Origin: Acidimicrobiaceae bacterium
Lineage (GTDB): Bacteria > Actinomycetota > Acidimicrobiia > Acidimicrobiales > RAAP-2
DNA: 60,710 nt
NCBI GenBank assembly: GCA_027306755.1
Contig: DAHUZE010000089.1
Location: 1 to 60,710, forward strand
Direction of reading: 5' to 3'
The notes under the pieces were generated by a model, which was not told the DNA's origin, did no database searches, and saw only the letters and a program-made list of their open reading frames with translations. Each line of letters begins with the position of its first letter. Positions within the stretch are counted from its first letter, which is position 1. Of this stretch, positions 1-7,598 are shown one piece after another. The position numbers and the translations under genes were made by a program.

Positions 1-167
1 CTCCGGGCGGCGGCGCGCCTTCCGGCGGCCGCCGCGCCGGGCGCGGCCCTTGCCCCGGCTCGGGGGCGCGCTGACGGGCGCGACGGACCCTGGGGGCGCG
101 GCGGGTCCTTGGGGCGCGACGGGTCCTTGGGGCGCGACGGGCGCGCCGGCGCGGCGGTGGGGGTCAC
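1..167 (-). CDS. ftsI: FtsI/PBP3-like protein, N-terminal fragment (runs off window)
   Basis: An open frame begins with GTG at 167 and stays open to the window edge. Its GTG overlaps the ftsL stop as GTGA, so it is probably translationally coupled to it. The visible 55 residues are a Pro/Arg/Ala-rich cytoplasmic tail containing the hexad RPKDPS twice, encoded by an exact 18-base tandem repeat at 103-138. No transmembrane or transpeptidase segment is reached. The ftsI (septal peptidoglycan transpeptidase) assignment rests on dcw gene order, mraZ-rsmH-ftsL-ftsI, and not on any domain in view. Confidence 0.6.
   Translation of the reverse strand, partial: MTPTAAPARPSRPKDPSRPKDPPRPQGPSRPSARPRAGARAAPGAAAAGRRAAAR
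103..138. repeat. Two exact 18-bp tandem units
   Basis: The unit gggtccttggggcgcgac occurs twice in a row, in frame in the start of the ftsI-like gene, and adds a six-residue RPKDPS unit. The flanks hold decayed copies. It is probably a slippage-prone disordered tail. Confidence 0.8.
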
Positions 168-610
168 CGACCCGGCGTCGCCGCCGGACCGGCGGGCGTG
201 CTCGTGGTGGTGGCGACCTTGGGAGCACCGAGAGGCTTGTCGAGCGGCACGTTCGGGACCTGCTGCTGGCCGACCGGCGGCGTCATGTGCAGCGTCTGCT
301 CGGCCACCTGGAGGACGCGGGCGGGGTTCTCCAGGTTGGCGACCGTCAGCGTGTCCTGACGGTGGGCAGTCTGCGCCGCTGTGAGGGACTGCTCGATCGC
401 CGAGAGGCGTACCTGCCCCTGTGCGAGCTCGGCGTGGGCGATGACCACCATGAAGAGACTTGCGGACACCATCGCTGCGGAAAGAATGGGTGCCAACCGG
501 CGGCGCCGGACCCGGCGCCGCCGCTGCTGGACGACCTCGAGGGCCGGGCGTCGATCCGGTGCGGGCCGCCGCCGGGGCTGTGCGGCCGTCCTGGCGGCGG
601 CCATGCTCAT
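164..610 (-). CDS. ftsL: FtsL-like divisome membrane protein
   Basis: A 148-residue protein with an Arg-rich cytoplasmic N-terminus (about residues 1-40), one transmembrane helix (about 41-60, APILSAAMVSASLFMVVIAH), a short coiled-coil-like stretch and a Pro/Ala-rich tail. This bitopic layout is that of FtsL, which with FtsB and FtsQ scaffolds and activates the septal synthase FtsW-FtsI. FtsL sequences are poorly conserved, so the call rests on topology plus its position between rsmH and the ftsI-like gene. The ATG overlaps the rsmH stop as ATGA, and its own stop overlaps the next start as GTGA, so the genes are coupled. Confidence 0.75.
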   Translation of the reverse strand: MSMAAARTAAQPRRRPAPDRRPALEVVQQRRRRVRRRRLAPILSAAMVSASLFMVVIAHAELAQGQVRLSAIEQSLTAAQTAHRQDTLTVANLENPARVLQVAEQTLHMTPPVGQQQVPNVPLDKPLGAPKVATTTSTPAGPAATPGR

Positions 611-1590
611 CGGTCACCTCCGGAGTCCGTCAACCGTTCCACCACGCGGAACCGAGCGCTCTCGGCTCGACGGTTCCGCTCGACCTCGGCCGCCGACGGC
701 TTCCGGGCTCCACGGAACACCCAGCGGTGCTCCGGCTCGGCCCCGCACACGCACGGGAGCCCCGGGGGGCACGTGCAGCCGCCAGCGACCGCCTCGGCGA
801 AGGCCGCCTTGACCAGGCGGTCCTCTCCTGAGTGGTACGAGATCACCGCAACGCGCCCACCAGGTGCCACGAGCTCGAGGGCGACCGGCAGCACCGTCGC
901 CAGCTGGCCCAGCTCGTCGTTGACGGTGATCCGCAGCGCCTGGAACACGCGGCGGGCCGGATGCCCGCGCCGGCGGACGGCCGCCGGCACCGCCGCGGCA
1001 ACCACCGCGGCCAGCTCGTCGGTGGTCTCGATCGGCCTCGCGCCAACGATGGCCCGGGCGATCCTGCCGGCCAGCCGCACCTCACCGTTGGCGGCGAACA
1101 TCCGGGCCAGCTCGCCCACATCCGCGTTGTTGACGATCTGCGCCGCGTCCAGGGCGGAAGACGGGTCCATCCTCATGTCCAGTCGCGCCGGCCTGCGGTA
1201 CGAGAAGCCGCGCTCGGCACGGTCGAGCTGGGGCGAGCTGACGCCCAGGTCCAAGAGGACGCCAGTCACGCTGTGTCCCCGCCCCCCGGACGCGGGCCAC
1301 CCGGAAGGTGTGGCGGAAGCGGCTGCCACCTCGGCGCCCATCGCCCCGAACGGGGCGCGTCGGATCTTCGCCCGAGCACCGAAGCCTTGCAGCCGTTGCA
1401 GGCTGGCAGCCACGGCCGACGGGTCGCGATCGAGCCCCAGCACCCCCAGGTGCCGGTGGGCGGCCAGGATCGCGGCCGCGTGGCCACCGGCACCGACGGT
1501 GCCGTCCACCACCACGCCGGGGGCAACCGCCCCGAAGGCAGCTACCACCTCGTCGGCCATCACCGGCTCGTGCTCGAATGCCTGGGCCAT
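607..1590 (-). CDS. rsmH: 16S rRNA (cytosine-1402-N4)-methyltransferase RsmH
   Basis: A 327-residue MraW/RsmH protein that uses SAM to methylate N4 of C1402 in the 16S rRNA P site. The opening EHEPVMADEVV, the SAM loop VDGTVGAGGH, LLDLGVSSPQLD, GFSYRRPARLDMRMD, FQALRITVNDEL and the late VAVISYHSGEDR are all family signatures. I chose ATG 1590 because GAGGGG lies about 6 bases upstream and the family begins here. An in-frame ATG at 1695 would add 35 residues of no family resemblance. An almost perfect inverted repeat covers both ATGs and could control initiation. It sits in the mraZ operon. Confidence 0.95.
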   Translation of the reverse strand: MAQAFEHEPVMADEVVAAFGAVAPGVVVDGTVGAGGHAAAILAAHRHLGVLGLDRDPSAVAASLQRLQGFGARAKIRRAPFGAMGAEVAAASATPSGWPASGGRGHSVTGVLLDLGVSSPQLDRAERGFSYRRPARLDMRMDPSSALDAAQIVNNADVGELARMFAANGEVRLAGRIARAIVGARPIETTDELAAVVAAAVPAAVRRRGHPARRVFQALRITVNDELGQLATVLPVALELVAPGGRVAVISYHSGEDRLVKAAFAEAVAGGCTCPPGLPCVCGAEPEHRWVFRGARKPSAAEVERNRRAESARFRVVERLTDSGGDR

Positions 1591-1697
1591 CCGCAGCCCC
1601 TCGACAACGGGGGCAAGAGCGCTCGTCCCATTACGACCTGTGCGGAAGAGGGCGGAGAAGAAGTCTTCCACCACGCCGGTCGAGGGGCTGCGCATGG
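1587..1697 (-). promoter_or_regulatory. 19-nt inverted repeat enclosing the rsmH start
   Basis: Arms 1587-1605 and 1679-1697 are reverse complements at 18 of 19 positions, separated by 73 bases. In the mRNA the 3' arm contains both the GAGGGG ribosome binding site and the AUG of rsmH, and the 5' arm contains the alternative upstream AUG (1695). Pairing would give about 14 bp, one mismatch and 4 bp, and would sequester the start. A regulatory role is inferred. Confidence 0.6.
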
Positions 1698-1751
1698 TCC
1701 GGCACCTTGCTGGTGCTGCTGCCCGATGCAGCCTGGCGTTGCCGTGCTTCG

Positions 1752-2198
1752 CTATGCCTGTCCGCCTGCTGCCTGCTGCCGGCCTCCGCGCGGGCCCAGG
1801 AACCAGCTCTGGGCTGGGGCCACCACCTCCTGCCAGGTGGCCGGGTTCCACAGCTCCACCCGGTCGATGGCGCCGCACACCAGGACGTCCCCGTCCAAGG
1901 AGGCGAATTCCCGCAGGTGCGCTGGGATGGCCATGCGGCCCTGCCGGTCGATCTCCACCTCGTGGGAGCTGGCAGCCCACATTCGGGCCGCATTCAGCTG
2001 GTCGTCCCCTGCGGACGCTTGTTCCTGCATGGCCTGCATCTGCCGATGGAATTCCCCGGGCGTCCAGAGCGCGAGGCAGCCCCCGCGGTTCTCCGACAAA
2101 CAACCGCCCCGCTCGAAGTCGGTGCGGAACCTGGCAGGAAGGATCACCCGACCCTTGGTGTCGAGCGAGTGCTCGTACCTGCCCACGAACCCCGTCAC
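1752..2198 (-). CDS. mraZ: Transcriptional regulator MraZ
   Basis: A 148-residue protein with two SpoVT/AbrB-like DNA-binding repeats: FVGRYEHSLDTKGRVILPARFR near the N-terminus and EVEIDRQGRMAIPAHLREFA near residues 79-98. The D-x-K/Q-GR-(V/M)-x-(I/L)-P motif is diagnostic. MraZ is the first gene of the dcw cluster and represses its own operon through short repeats in its promoter. Those repeats are visible at 2251-2275. The start is GTG 2198, since only a few residues precede the conserved FVGRYEH block. The C-terminal tail is Gln/Gly-rich. Confidence 0.95.
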   Translation of the reverse strand: MTGFVGRYEHSLDTKGRVILPARFRTDFERGGCLSENRGGCLALWTPGEFHRQMQAMQEQASAGDDQLNAARMWAASSHEVEIDRQGRMAIPAHLREFASLDGDVLVCGAIDRVELWNPATWQEVVAPAQSWFLGPRGGRQQAAGGQA

Positions 2199-2250
2199 CG
2201 GCCTCGTCCCTATCCCCGTTCACGACACTCCCCAGGCCGTGCCCTGTGCT

Positions 2251-2275
2251 CCACTTCCAACCACTTCGCGCCACT
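2251..2275 (-). promoter_or_regulatory. MraZ boxes: three AGTGG repeats at 10-bp spacing
   Basis: On the minus strand AGTGG starts at 2275, 2265 and 2255, exactly one helical turn apart, with a related GTGG at 2294-2291 in register. MraZ is known to bind tandem (G)TGG(G/N) repeats with this period. The first box overlaps the -10, as expected for autorepression. Confidence 0.85.
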
Positions 2276-2301
2276 CTACGCCCTCATTCCCCACCGGTCA
2301 A
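2273..2301 (-). promoter_or_regulatory. dcw operon promoter (TTGACC-N17-TAGAGT)
   Basis: TTGACC (2301-2296) and TAGAGT (2278-2273) are separated by exactly 17 bp on the minus strand, about 75 bases upstream of the mraZ start. This is a good primary-sigma promoter, with the MraZ boxes starting at its -10. Confidence 0.8.
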
Positions 2302-2473
2302 CACCACCGGCCCACTTGTGCCCCCCGCGCCCCCTACTGGCGGCCGCCCCGGGCGGAAACTCGGGGGGTGCGGGCCCCATGAAAGGCCGAGCCTCCGTGG
2401 GGGACGGCCGGGCCGATTCAGTGCGGCGGCCGGGCGTGGCAGATCTCAGTGGAGGAGCGGCCGGGGCCGAGCC

Positions 2474-3181
2474 TCAGGCGTCCACGATCTCCCAGGAACC
2501 TTCGTCCGGCAGGGCGCGCAGCAGCGAGTCCGCGGTCCAGCCCGGGGCCCGAACCTCCTCGAGGCCGACTGCCCGGCCGGCTAGCGCTGCCACCAGCTGG
2601 GCACGTGCACCGGCTCCCGGGCACCCCGGTCCCGTGCCGGCCACCAAGAGGTCGGCGATGGCCGCCGGGTCCCAGACGCGGTACGCGCATCCATGGACCA
2701 GGGCGCCCTCGCGGCTGCGCCACTGCGCCAGGCCCACGAGCTTGCGGGCCGCCACGAGCACCTCGCCGGCGCCCACACCGCCAAAGCACACTCGATCCGG
2801 CCGGGGTCCCGGAACGCTCGGGCCGCGATGCACCGTCAACGGCCCAACGAGGCCGCGGGGCAGTGAAGCGGCCCACCATTGGCCGACCAGCTCGGCCGAG
2901 CGACGCGGCTCGGCCGACCACCACACGTCACCCTTGGGCAGCCAGATATCCACCCATACCTGGCTGCGGGGGCCGAGAAGCACCGCTCCCCCGCCGCTTC
3001 GCCGTCGGACGAGCCGGACCCCCGCCGCCTGCAGCCGGGCCCGATCGACGATGGAGACGTCCTGGGTGCTGCCGAGCACGAGCGTCGGGCGGTCCACCGA
3101 TCGCACGACGACCCGACGCCCTGCCTTCCGGAACGAATCGACGTCGAACCAGGCGGCCGCCCCGTCGCTGGGCTGCGTCAG
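2474..3181 (-). CDS. Lipoate/biotin protein ligase-like protein (LplA/BPL fold)
   Basis: A 235-residue protein with the biotin/lipoate ligase signature RRRSGGGAVLL followed by VWVDIWLP, preceded by PTLVLGSTQ and followed by KLVGLAQWRSREGALVHG, the lysine-containing KxxG.AQ.R...l.HG block. Members transfer lipoyl or octanoyl groups to lysines of carrier domains. The substrate cannot be told here, and no lipoyl-domain protein is adjacent. No ATG/GTG/TTG lies near the expected N-terminus. A CTG at 3181 overlaps the HNH stop as CTGA and gives the usual family length. ATGs at 3265 and 3286 would add unrelated residues. Confidence 0.75.
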   Translation of the reverse strand: MTQPSDGAAAWFDVDSFRKAGRRVVVRSVDRPTLVLGSTQDVSIVDRARLQAAGVRLVRRRSGGGAVLLGPRSQVWVDIWLPKGDVWWSAEPRRSAELVGQWWAASLPRGLVGPLTVHRGPSVPGPRPDRVCFGGVGAGEVLVAARKLVGLAQWRSREGALVHGCAYRVWDPAAIADLLVAGTGPGCPGAGARAQLVAALAGRAVGLEEVRAPGWTADSLLRALPDEGSWEIVDA

Positions 3182-3684
3182 GAGGCCGCCGCCAGGTACG
3201 GCTCCCAGAGCGGGTCGACCTCGGCCAGGTGGCGGAGCCGCCAGAGGTGCCCGTCGGGCGCCCATGGGGTGAACGGGAGCGTCCATCCCAGCTCGGAGAG
3301 CAGCTGATCACCCTTCATCAGATTGTCCCGCTTGCACGAAGCGACCACGTTCGTCCACTCGTGGCGCCCGCCCCGGCTCTTGGGGACGACGTGGTCCACC
3401 GTGTCCGCCACCTGCGAGCAGTATGCGCAGGTCCCGCCGTCCCGACGCAGCACGGCCCTGCGGGTGAGCGGAGGCGTACGGGCCCATCTCGGGATCCGGA
3501 CCATGCGCGACAGGCGGACGATGGAAGGCACCTCCACGTCGAGCTGCGCGGACCGGAAGACGGGGGCGTCGGGACGGAAGGCGACCGCCTCGGCGCGCCC
3601 GGCAAGGATCAGGACCACCGCGCGGCGGTCCGTCACGAGGGCAAGCGGCTCGTACGTCGCGTTGAGCAGGAGAACCCGCTCCAT
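3178..3684 (-). CDS. HNH endonuclease family protein
   Basis: A 168-residue protein of the common actinobacterial type that opens MERVLLLNATYEPLALV, with a C-terminal HNH module: CAYCSQ, then DHVVPKSRGGRHEW, then NVVASCKRDNLMKGD. The two CxxC/CxxN pairs plus DH and N residues give the zinc-stabilised ββα-metal nuclease fold. The cellular target of this widespread family is unknown. ATG 3684 is used; a GTG lies directly before it at 3687. It overlaps the ligase-like gene downstream by 4 bases. Confidence 0.9.
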   Translation of the reverse strand: MERVLLLNATYEPLALVTDRRAVVLILAGRAEAVAFRPDAPVFRSAQLDVEVPSIVRLSRMVRIPRWARTPPLTRRAVLRRDGGTCAYCSQVADTVDHVVPKSRGGRHEWTNVVASCKRDNLMKGDQLLSELGWTLPFTPWAPDGHLWRLRHLAEVDPLWEPYLAAAS

Positions 3685-3696
3685 CACGGGGAGAGG

Positions 3697-3969
3697 CTAC
3701 CGGAGGCGGCGACCGCGCCGGCGGCTCTCCCGGCACCATTCGAGGTACTCCACCACGTCGCCGGCCCGGGGCTGCGCGTCACCGGATCCGCCATACGCAG
3801 TCATCATCCGCAAGCGCCAGTAGGCACGGTCGGGCAGGGGCAGCGGCGGCCACCGGCGCCACCATCCCCGCGGCGACAGGTGCACGGCCAGGACCATGGC
3901 GGCGAGCCAGAGATCGGGGCGGCCCGCCACCGCGGCGACCACCCGGACGAGAGCCGTGAGCCGGCTCAC
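3697..3969 (-). CDS. Small conserved actinobacterial protein
   Basis: A 90-residue basic protein, GTG start 3969, overlapping the ROK kinase stop as GTGA. It contains RPDLWLAAMVLAVHLSPRGWWRR and LPLPDRAYWRLRMMTAYGG, a pattern I recall from conserved hypothetical proteins of Actinobacteria. It ends with VEYLEWCRESRRRGRRLR. No catalytic motif is evident. It may associate with membrane or nucleic acid through its Arg/Trp-rich surface, but that is a guess. Confidence 0.7.
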   Translation of the reverse strand: MSRLTALVRVVAAVAGRPDLWLAAMVLAVHLSPRGWWRRWPPLPLPDRAYWRLRMMTAYGGSGDAQPRAGDVVEYLEWCRESRRRGRRLR

Positions 3970-4892
3970 CGGGGGACCGCCGGAGCACCGTCTGAACCGG
4001 CGCCAGGGGTGGGCAGGGGACTCCCGACCCCGCGCCACCCGACCGCGCCCGCGCCCACCAGCGGGCCGTGCCGGCCCAGCAGGGCCGGGATGATGCGGGC
4101 GTCCCGAGAGAACGAAAGGCGCGCCCGGTCCGACAGCTCCCGTTGCGCGGCCGCAAAGAAGGGGGTGCCGAACCCCAGCGCCACGGACCCGGCCACGACG
4201 GCCAGATCGAGGTCGAGCAACGATGCCACGGACGCCACCGCCCTACCCACGAGCGTCCCGGCGCGGTCCACCGCGTCCGGGGACGCTGTCTGCGCTGGGC
4301 TTCCCGTTGCAGCAGCGATGGCCAGCCCGGACGCCTCCGCTTCCAGGCAGCCGTGGCCGCCGCAGCCGCAGAGGCGTCCAGCCGGCTCCACCACGACGTG
4401 GCCGATATGCCCGGCGTTCCCCAGCCGGCCCTCCAGCATCCGGCCGTCCAGGACGACCCCGCCACCCACCCCCGTGGAGACGACCATGGCAATGAAATGG
4501 CGGCTCCCTGCGGCCGCCCCCCGCCAGCCTTCGGCCAGGGCCAGTGCCTTGGCGTCGTTGTCCACGAACGTCGGCAACGAGGTAAGCGCAGCGAGCCGGG
4601 AGCGCAGGGGGAAGCCCCGCCACCCCGGGATGTTCAGCGGCGACACCCTGTCACCCTCCGGTTCCATCGGCCCTCCGGCCCCGACTCCGCAGGCCACCAG
4701 CTTCGCCCCGGGCGTTAGCTCGGCCACCGCGGCCCGCACGACGCCCACCAGAGCGTCCCACAATCCGTCCGCCCCCGCCCCCTGGGGCGTGGCGACCTGG
4801 GTTGCCGCCACGACGTCGCCCGCTCTGTCCACCAGCCCGGCGGCCAGCTTCGTGCCGCCGATGTCGACGGCGAGGACCAGGTTGGTGCTCAG
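3966..4892 (-). CDS. ROK family sugar kinase (glucokinase-like)
   Basis: A 308-residue ROK protein. The N-terminal phosphate-1 motif is LAVDIGGTKLAAGLV, VDNDAKALALAEGW is the catalytic-Asp block, STGVGGGVV is the phosphate-2 loop, and GHIGHVVVEPAGRLCGCGGHGCLEAEAS holds the ROK zinc motif CxCGxxGCxE. It probably phosphorylates glucose or another hexose; the exact sugar is not readable. The conserved region starts four residues after a CTG at 4892, and no ATG/GTG/TTG is nearby, so CTG initiation 13 bases after the DUF3040 stop is proposed. Confidence 0.9.
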   Translation of the reverse strand: MSTNLVLAVDIGGTKLAAGLVDRAGDVVAATQVATPQGAGADGLWDALVGVVRAAVAELTPGAKLVACGVGAGGPMEPEGDRVSPLNIPGWRGFPLRSRLAALTSLPTFVDNDAKALALAEGWRGAAAGSRHFIAMVVSTGVGGGVVLDGRMLEGRLGNAGHIGHVVVEPAGRLCGCGGHGCLEAEASGLAIAAATGSPAQTASPDAVDRAGTLVGRAVASVASLLDLDLAVVAGSVALGFGTPFFAAAQRELSDRARLSFSRDARIIPALLGRHGPLVGAGAVGWRGVGSPLPTPGAGSDGAPAVPR

Positions 4893-4905
4893 GGCTCGAC
4901 GGGGA

Positions 4906-5298
4906 TCAGTGCTCGCGGCGGAACAAGTGGGTCCGGAGCCATTCCCGGGTGCCCTGGACTGCATGGTCGAGGCCGGGCGGTTGCTCGCCCTCTCGGTGCG
5001 GGCGGGCCGAGAGCTGCTGCCAACTGGCCCGCCCCAGCCTGCGGAGGTTCCGTTCGAACACCACCGCCGATACGAACATGATGGCGACCCCCACCAGTCC
5101 GGCCAGCACCGAGTACGAGTAGAAGGCGACGAGCACCGCCAGACCGGCCACGAAGCCGAGGGCAGACCACTTGCACTGCCGCCCTGCATGCCGGTAGACG
5201 GTCTTGGTCCGGACGCGCTCAGCGAATCGCGGGTCCTCGCGGACGAGCGACTCCTCGAGCTCGGCGAGGATCCGTTGCTCGTGCTCAGACAGCGGCAC
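4906..5298 (-). CDS. DUF3040 membrane protein
   Basis: A 130-residue protein beginning PLSEHEQRILAELEESLVREDPRFAERV, the hallmark of DUF3040 (actinobacterial), with two transmembrane helices at about residues 49-90 and a charged C-terminal tail. GTG 5298 is chosen because AGGAGG lies 9 bases upstream; an in-frame TTG at 5316 is the alternative. The function is unknown. In many actinobacteria it lies near the dcw cluster, as here. Confidence 0.85.
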   Translation of the reverse strand: MPLSEHEQRILAELEESLVREDPRFAERVRTKTVYRHAGRQCKWSALGFVAGLAVLVAFYSYSVLAGLVGVAIMFVSAVVFERNLRRLGRASWQQLSARPHREGEQPPGLDHAVQGTREWLRTHLFRREH

Positions 5299-5316
5299 CG
5301 GCCCAACCCTCCTCAA

Positions 5317-5506
5317 CGTCGCCTAGCGGCACCTGCACGCCGAAGGACCTCCTCCCCCGTCAGCGCCGCCGCATCCGGCGCTCATGATCGCGCACCCGTC
5401 GCTCGTGGCAACAGTCTAGAGCGCCCACGTGCCCTACACGCCTCGCCAGTCCGCCCGGGAGTGCGGCAGGGAGGAACGGCCCGGCGGTGAGCTCTACCCG
5501 GGCCCG
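5317..5506. other. 190-bp gap without a supported gene
   Basis: The gap between the LapA-like and DUF3040 genes, both on the minus strand. I see no coding signature, tRNA or clear terminator. It presumably contains the promoter of the DUF3040-ROK-HNH-ligase run. Confidence 0.5.
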
Positions 5507-5809
5507 TCACGACCACCGGTCGCTCCCGCCCGGCCGCCTGCGGCGCCGGGCAACCCGGCCCACCAGGGACGCCACCCCGGCTCCCAGGACGCCGGAGATG
5601 GCGATGACCACGACTAGCGGGGCGCTGGCCGACGTGAGCCAGAAGCGGATCCGGACGCCCTGGAGGTTGGCCACGGCGACCCAGACCAGAAGGATCAGCA
5701 GGGCACCGGTCGCCACCATCCACAGCTGCCTCCCGCGGCCGTGGCCGGGGGGCGGACCGTGCTCCTCCGGAGCGCCCAGGGGTCCGCTGGGACCACTCGG
5801 GTCGTTCAC
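5507..5809 (-). CDS. LapA-like (DUF1049) two-helix membrane protein
   Basis: A 100-residue protein with a Pro/Gly-rich N-terminus, transmembrane helix about 29-49, the family-typical short loop NLQGVRIRFWLTSASAPLVVVI leading into helix 2, and an Arg-rich end. LapA-domain proteins of Gram-positive bacteria have no established role. The GTG start at 5809 has an AGGAGG ribosome binding site 5 bases upstream. It is probably monocistronic. Confidence 0.8.
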   Translation of the reverse strand: MNDPSGPSGPLGAPEEHGPPPGHGRGRQLWMVATGALLILLVWVAVANLQGVRIRFWLTSASAPLVVVIAISGVLGAGVASLVGRVARRRRRPGGSDRWS

Positions 5810-5851
5810 ACCTGCCTCCTCCCCGCCGAAAGCCCCGGTCCCGAGCCCCAG

Positions 5852-6514
5852 CTACGACGGCGAGGCGCCGCCGACACCCACGGGGCACGAGACGCCGGTG
5901 CCGCCCAGACCGCAGTACCCGTTGGGGTTCGCGGCAAGGTACTGCTGGTGGTAGTCCTCTGCGTAATAGAACGGGCCGGCGGGAGCGATCTCCGTCGTCA
6001 CCGGCCCGTAGCCGGCGGCGGCGAGCTCCGATCCGTACCGCTGAGCGGCGTGCTCGGCCGCGTGCTGCTGCGCAGCGGAGGTGGTGAACAGCGCCGACCT
6101 GTACTGGGTCCCCACGTCGTTGCCCTGCCTCATGCCCTGGGTGGGGTCGTGCCCCTCGAAGAAGGTCCGGAGGAGCGACTCGTAGGACACGGCGCCCGGG
6201 TCAAACACGCACAGGACCGTCTCGGCGTGACCGGTCCTGCCCGAGCACACCTCTTCGTACGAGGGGTTGGGCGTGAAGCCGCCGGTGTAGCCCACCGCGG
6301 TGGTCAAGACACCCTCGATCTGCCAGAAGATCCGCTCAGCGCCCCAGAAGCAGCCCATCGCAAAGAGGCCCAGCTCCGATCCGTCCGGGAACGGCGCGGC
6401 GAGCGGGGCTCCCAGCACCCGGTGCCGTCCCGGCACACGCACCGGGGTGCTCCGGCCCGGCAGAGCACCGTCGGCGGTGACCAACTCCGCCTTACGACCA
6501 CTCAGGAAGCCCAT
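5852..6514 (-). CDS. msrA: Peptide methionine-(S)-S-oxide reductase MsrA
   Basis: A 220-residue MsrA that repairs Met-S-sulfoxide with thioredoxin. It shows the catalytic [22 protein letters not shown], the [26 protein letters not shown] block, and a C-terminal [14 protein letters not shown] with two resolving cysteines. The roughly 55-residue N-terminal extension is usual in actinobacterial MsrA. ATG 6514 is favoured because TAGGGT lies 7 bases before it, fitting a leaderless transcript. It is divergent from the ABC exporter. Confidence 0.96.
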   Translation of the reverse strand: MGFLSGRKAELVTADGALPGRSTPVRVPGRHRVLGAPLAAPFPDGSELGLFAMGCFWGAERIFWQIEGVLTTAVGYTGGFTPNPSYEEVCSGRTGHAETVLCVFDPGAVSYESLLRTFFEGHDPTQGMRQGNDVGTQYRSALFTTSAAQQHAAEHAAQRYGSELAAAGYGPVTTEIAPAGPFYYAEDYHQQYLAANPNGYCGLGGTGVSCPVGVGGASPS

Positions 6515-6521
6515 CTTGCCC

Positions 6522-6527
6522 ACCCTA
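6522..6527 (-). promoter_or_regulatory. -10 element of msrA (TAGGGT, 7 nt before ATG)
   Basis: The minus-strand TAGGGT is spaced so that transcription would begin at or next to the ATG at 6514, implying a leaderless mRNA. Confidence 0.6.
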
Positions 6528-6590
6528 GCCACCGGTCAGGGCGGCAACGGCTTGCGGATTGCCCACAGGGGAGTCTCGGGGAGTGGGCGG

Positions 6591-6596
6591 TAGGAT
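6591..6596 (+). promoter_or_regulatory. -10 element of the ABC exporter operon (TAGGAT)
   Basis: TAGGAT lies 9 bases before ATG 6606, giving a leader of at most a few bases. It diverges from the msrA promoter. Confidence 0.55.
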
Positions 6597-6605
6597 CTCC
6601 GCCGC

Positions 6606-7598
6606 ATGACGACCGCCGAGCCCGCTGCCGGACCGGCCGAGGCGCCGCCGGCCGAGGCCGCGATCCGAACGGTCCAGTTGACCAAGATCTACCCGGGGGC
6701 GGACTTCCGAGCGGTGGACGAGCTGGACCTCACGGTCGGGACCGGAGAGATCTTCGGCCTCCTTGGTCCGAACGGCGCAGGGAAGACGACCACGGCCGGC
6801 ATGCTGACCACCAGGGTCGTTCCCACGGCGGGGCAGGCGTACGTGGGAGGCATCGACGTCGTCGCCCACCCCACGCTGGCCAAGCAGATCCTGGGCATCG
6901 TCAGCCAGCAGAACACGCTCGATCGGCAGCTGACCGTCTGGGAGAACCTCTATTTCCACGGCCGGCTGTTCGGCATGGCCTCGAAGACCTCGCGACAGGA
7001 GGCCGACCGCCTCCTGGCGCAGTTCCAGCTCACCAAGTGGGCCAAGGCCTCCGTCTACGCGCTGAGCGGCGGGATGGCACAGCGGTTGATGGTGGCCCGC
7101 GCCATGTTCCACCGGCCGGCGGTCCTGTTCTTGGACGAGCCCACCGCGGGCCTGGACCCGCAGAGCCGCCTCGCTCTGTGGGACATCCTGGGGGAGCTCA
7201 ATGCCAGCGGCCAGACGATCCTGCTGACCACCCACTACATGGAGGAAGCCGACCAGCTCTGCCGGCGTGTGGCCATCATGGACCACGGGCGCATCCTGGC
7301 GTTGGGGACGCCAACCGAGCTCAAGCGGAGCGTGGGGGCGAACACCGTCGTGCGCCTCCACGCGGGCGGCGACCAGCTTCGCCTGGCCGAGCTTCTCGAG
7401 CGCACCGTGGACGGGGTCACGCGGACGCGGGTGACCGACGGGCGGGTCGAGCTCCACGTCCAGGGGGTGGCCGGAGTGCTCCCGCGCGTCATCGGCGAAG
7501 CGGACCGCGGCGGGTTCGACGTGCTGGACGTGTCGGTGGCGGAACCCAGCCTGGAGACGGTCTTCATCAGCCTCACCGGAAAGGAGCTGCGCGACTGA
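6606..7598 (+). CDS. ABC transporter ATP-binding protein (DrrA type)
   Basis: A 330-residue ATPase with Walker A GPNGAGKTT, Q-loop in SQQNTLDRQLTVWENL, signature LSGGMAQRLMVARAMFHRP, Walker B VLFLDEPTAGLDP, and the switch His in TTHYMEEAD. After residue 230 comes the extra C-terminal domain of DrrA-type drug or natural-product exporters. It pairs with the permease that starts inside its stop codon (TGATG). The substrate is unknown; a hydrophobic compound or lipid is likely. Confidence 0.93.
   Translation: MTTAEPAAGPAEAPPAEAAIRTVQLTKIYPGADFRAVDELDLTVGTGEIFGLLGPNGAGKTTTAGMLTTRVVPTAGQAYVGGIDVVAHPTLAKQILGIVSQQNTLDRQLTVWENLYFHGRLFGMASKTSRQEADRLLAQFQLTKWAKASVYALSGGMAQRLMVARAMFHRPAVLFLDEPTAGLDPQSRLALWDILGELNASGQTILLTTHYMEEADQLCRRVAIMDHGRILALGTPTELKRSVGANTVVRLHAGGDQLRLAELLERTVDGVTRTRVTDGRVELHVQGVAGVLPRVIGEADRGGFDVLDVSVAEPSLETVFISLTGKELRD

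Noticed and set aside
50-2584. Very long plus-strand open frame over the dcw genes
   Set aside because: It is antisense to mraZ, rsmH and ftsL, is Arg/Pro/Ser-rich and has no family motif; long shadow frames are expected at this GC content.
2449-5490. 1013-codon plus-strand open frame
   Set aside because: It runs opposite to the ligase-like, HNH, ROK and DUF3040 genes, which have clear motifs; its composition is that of a shadow.
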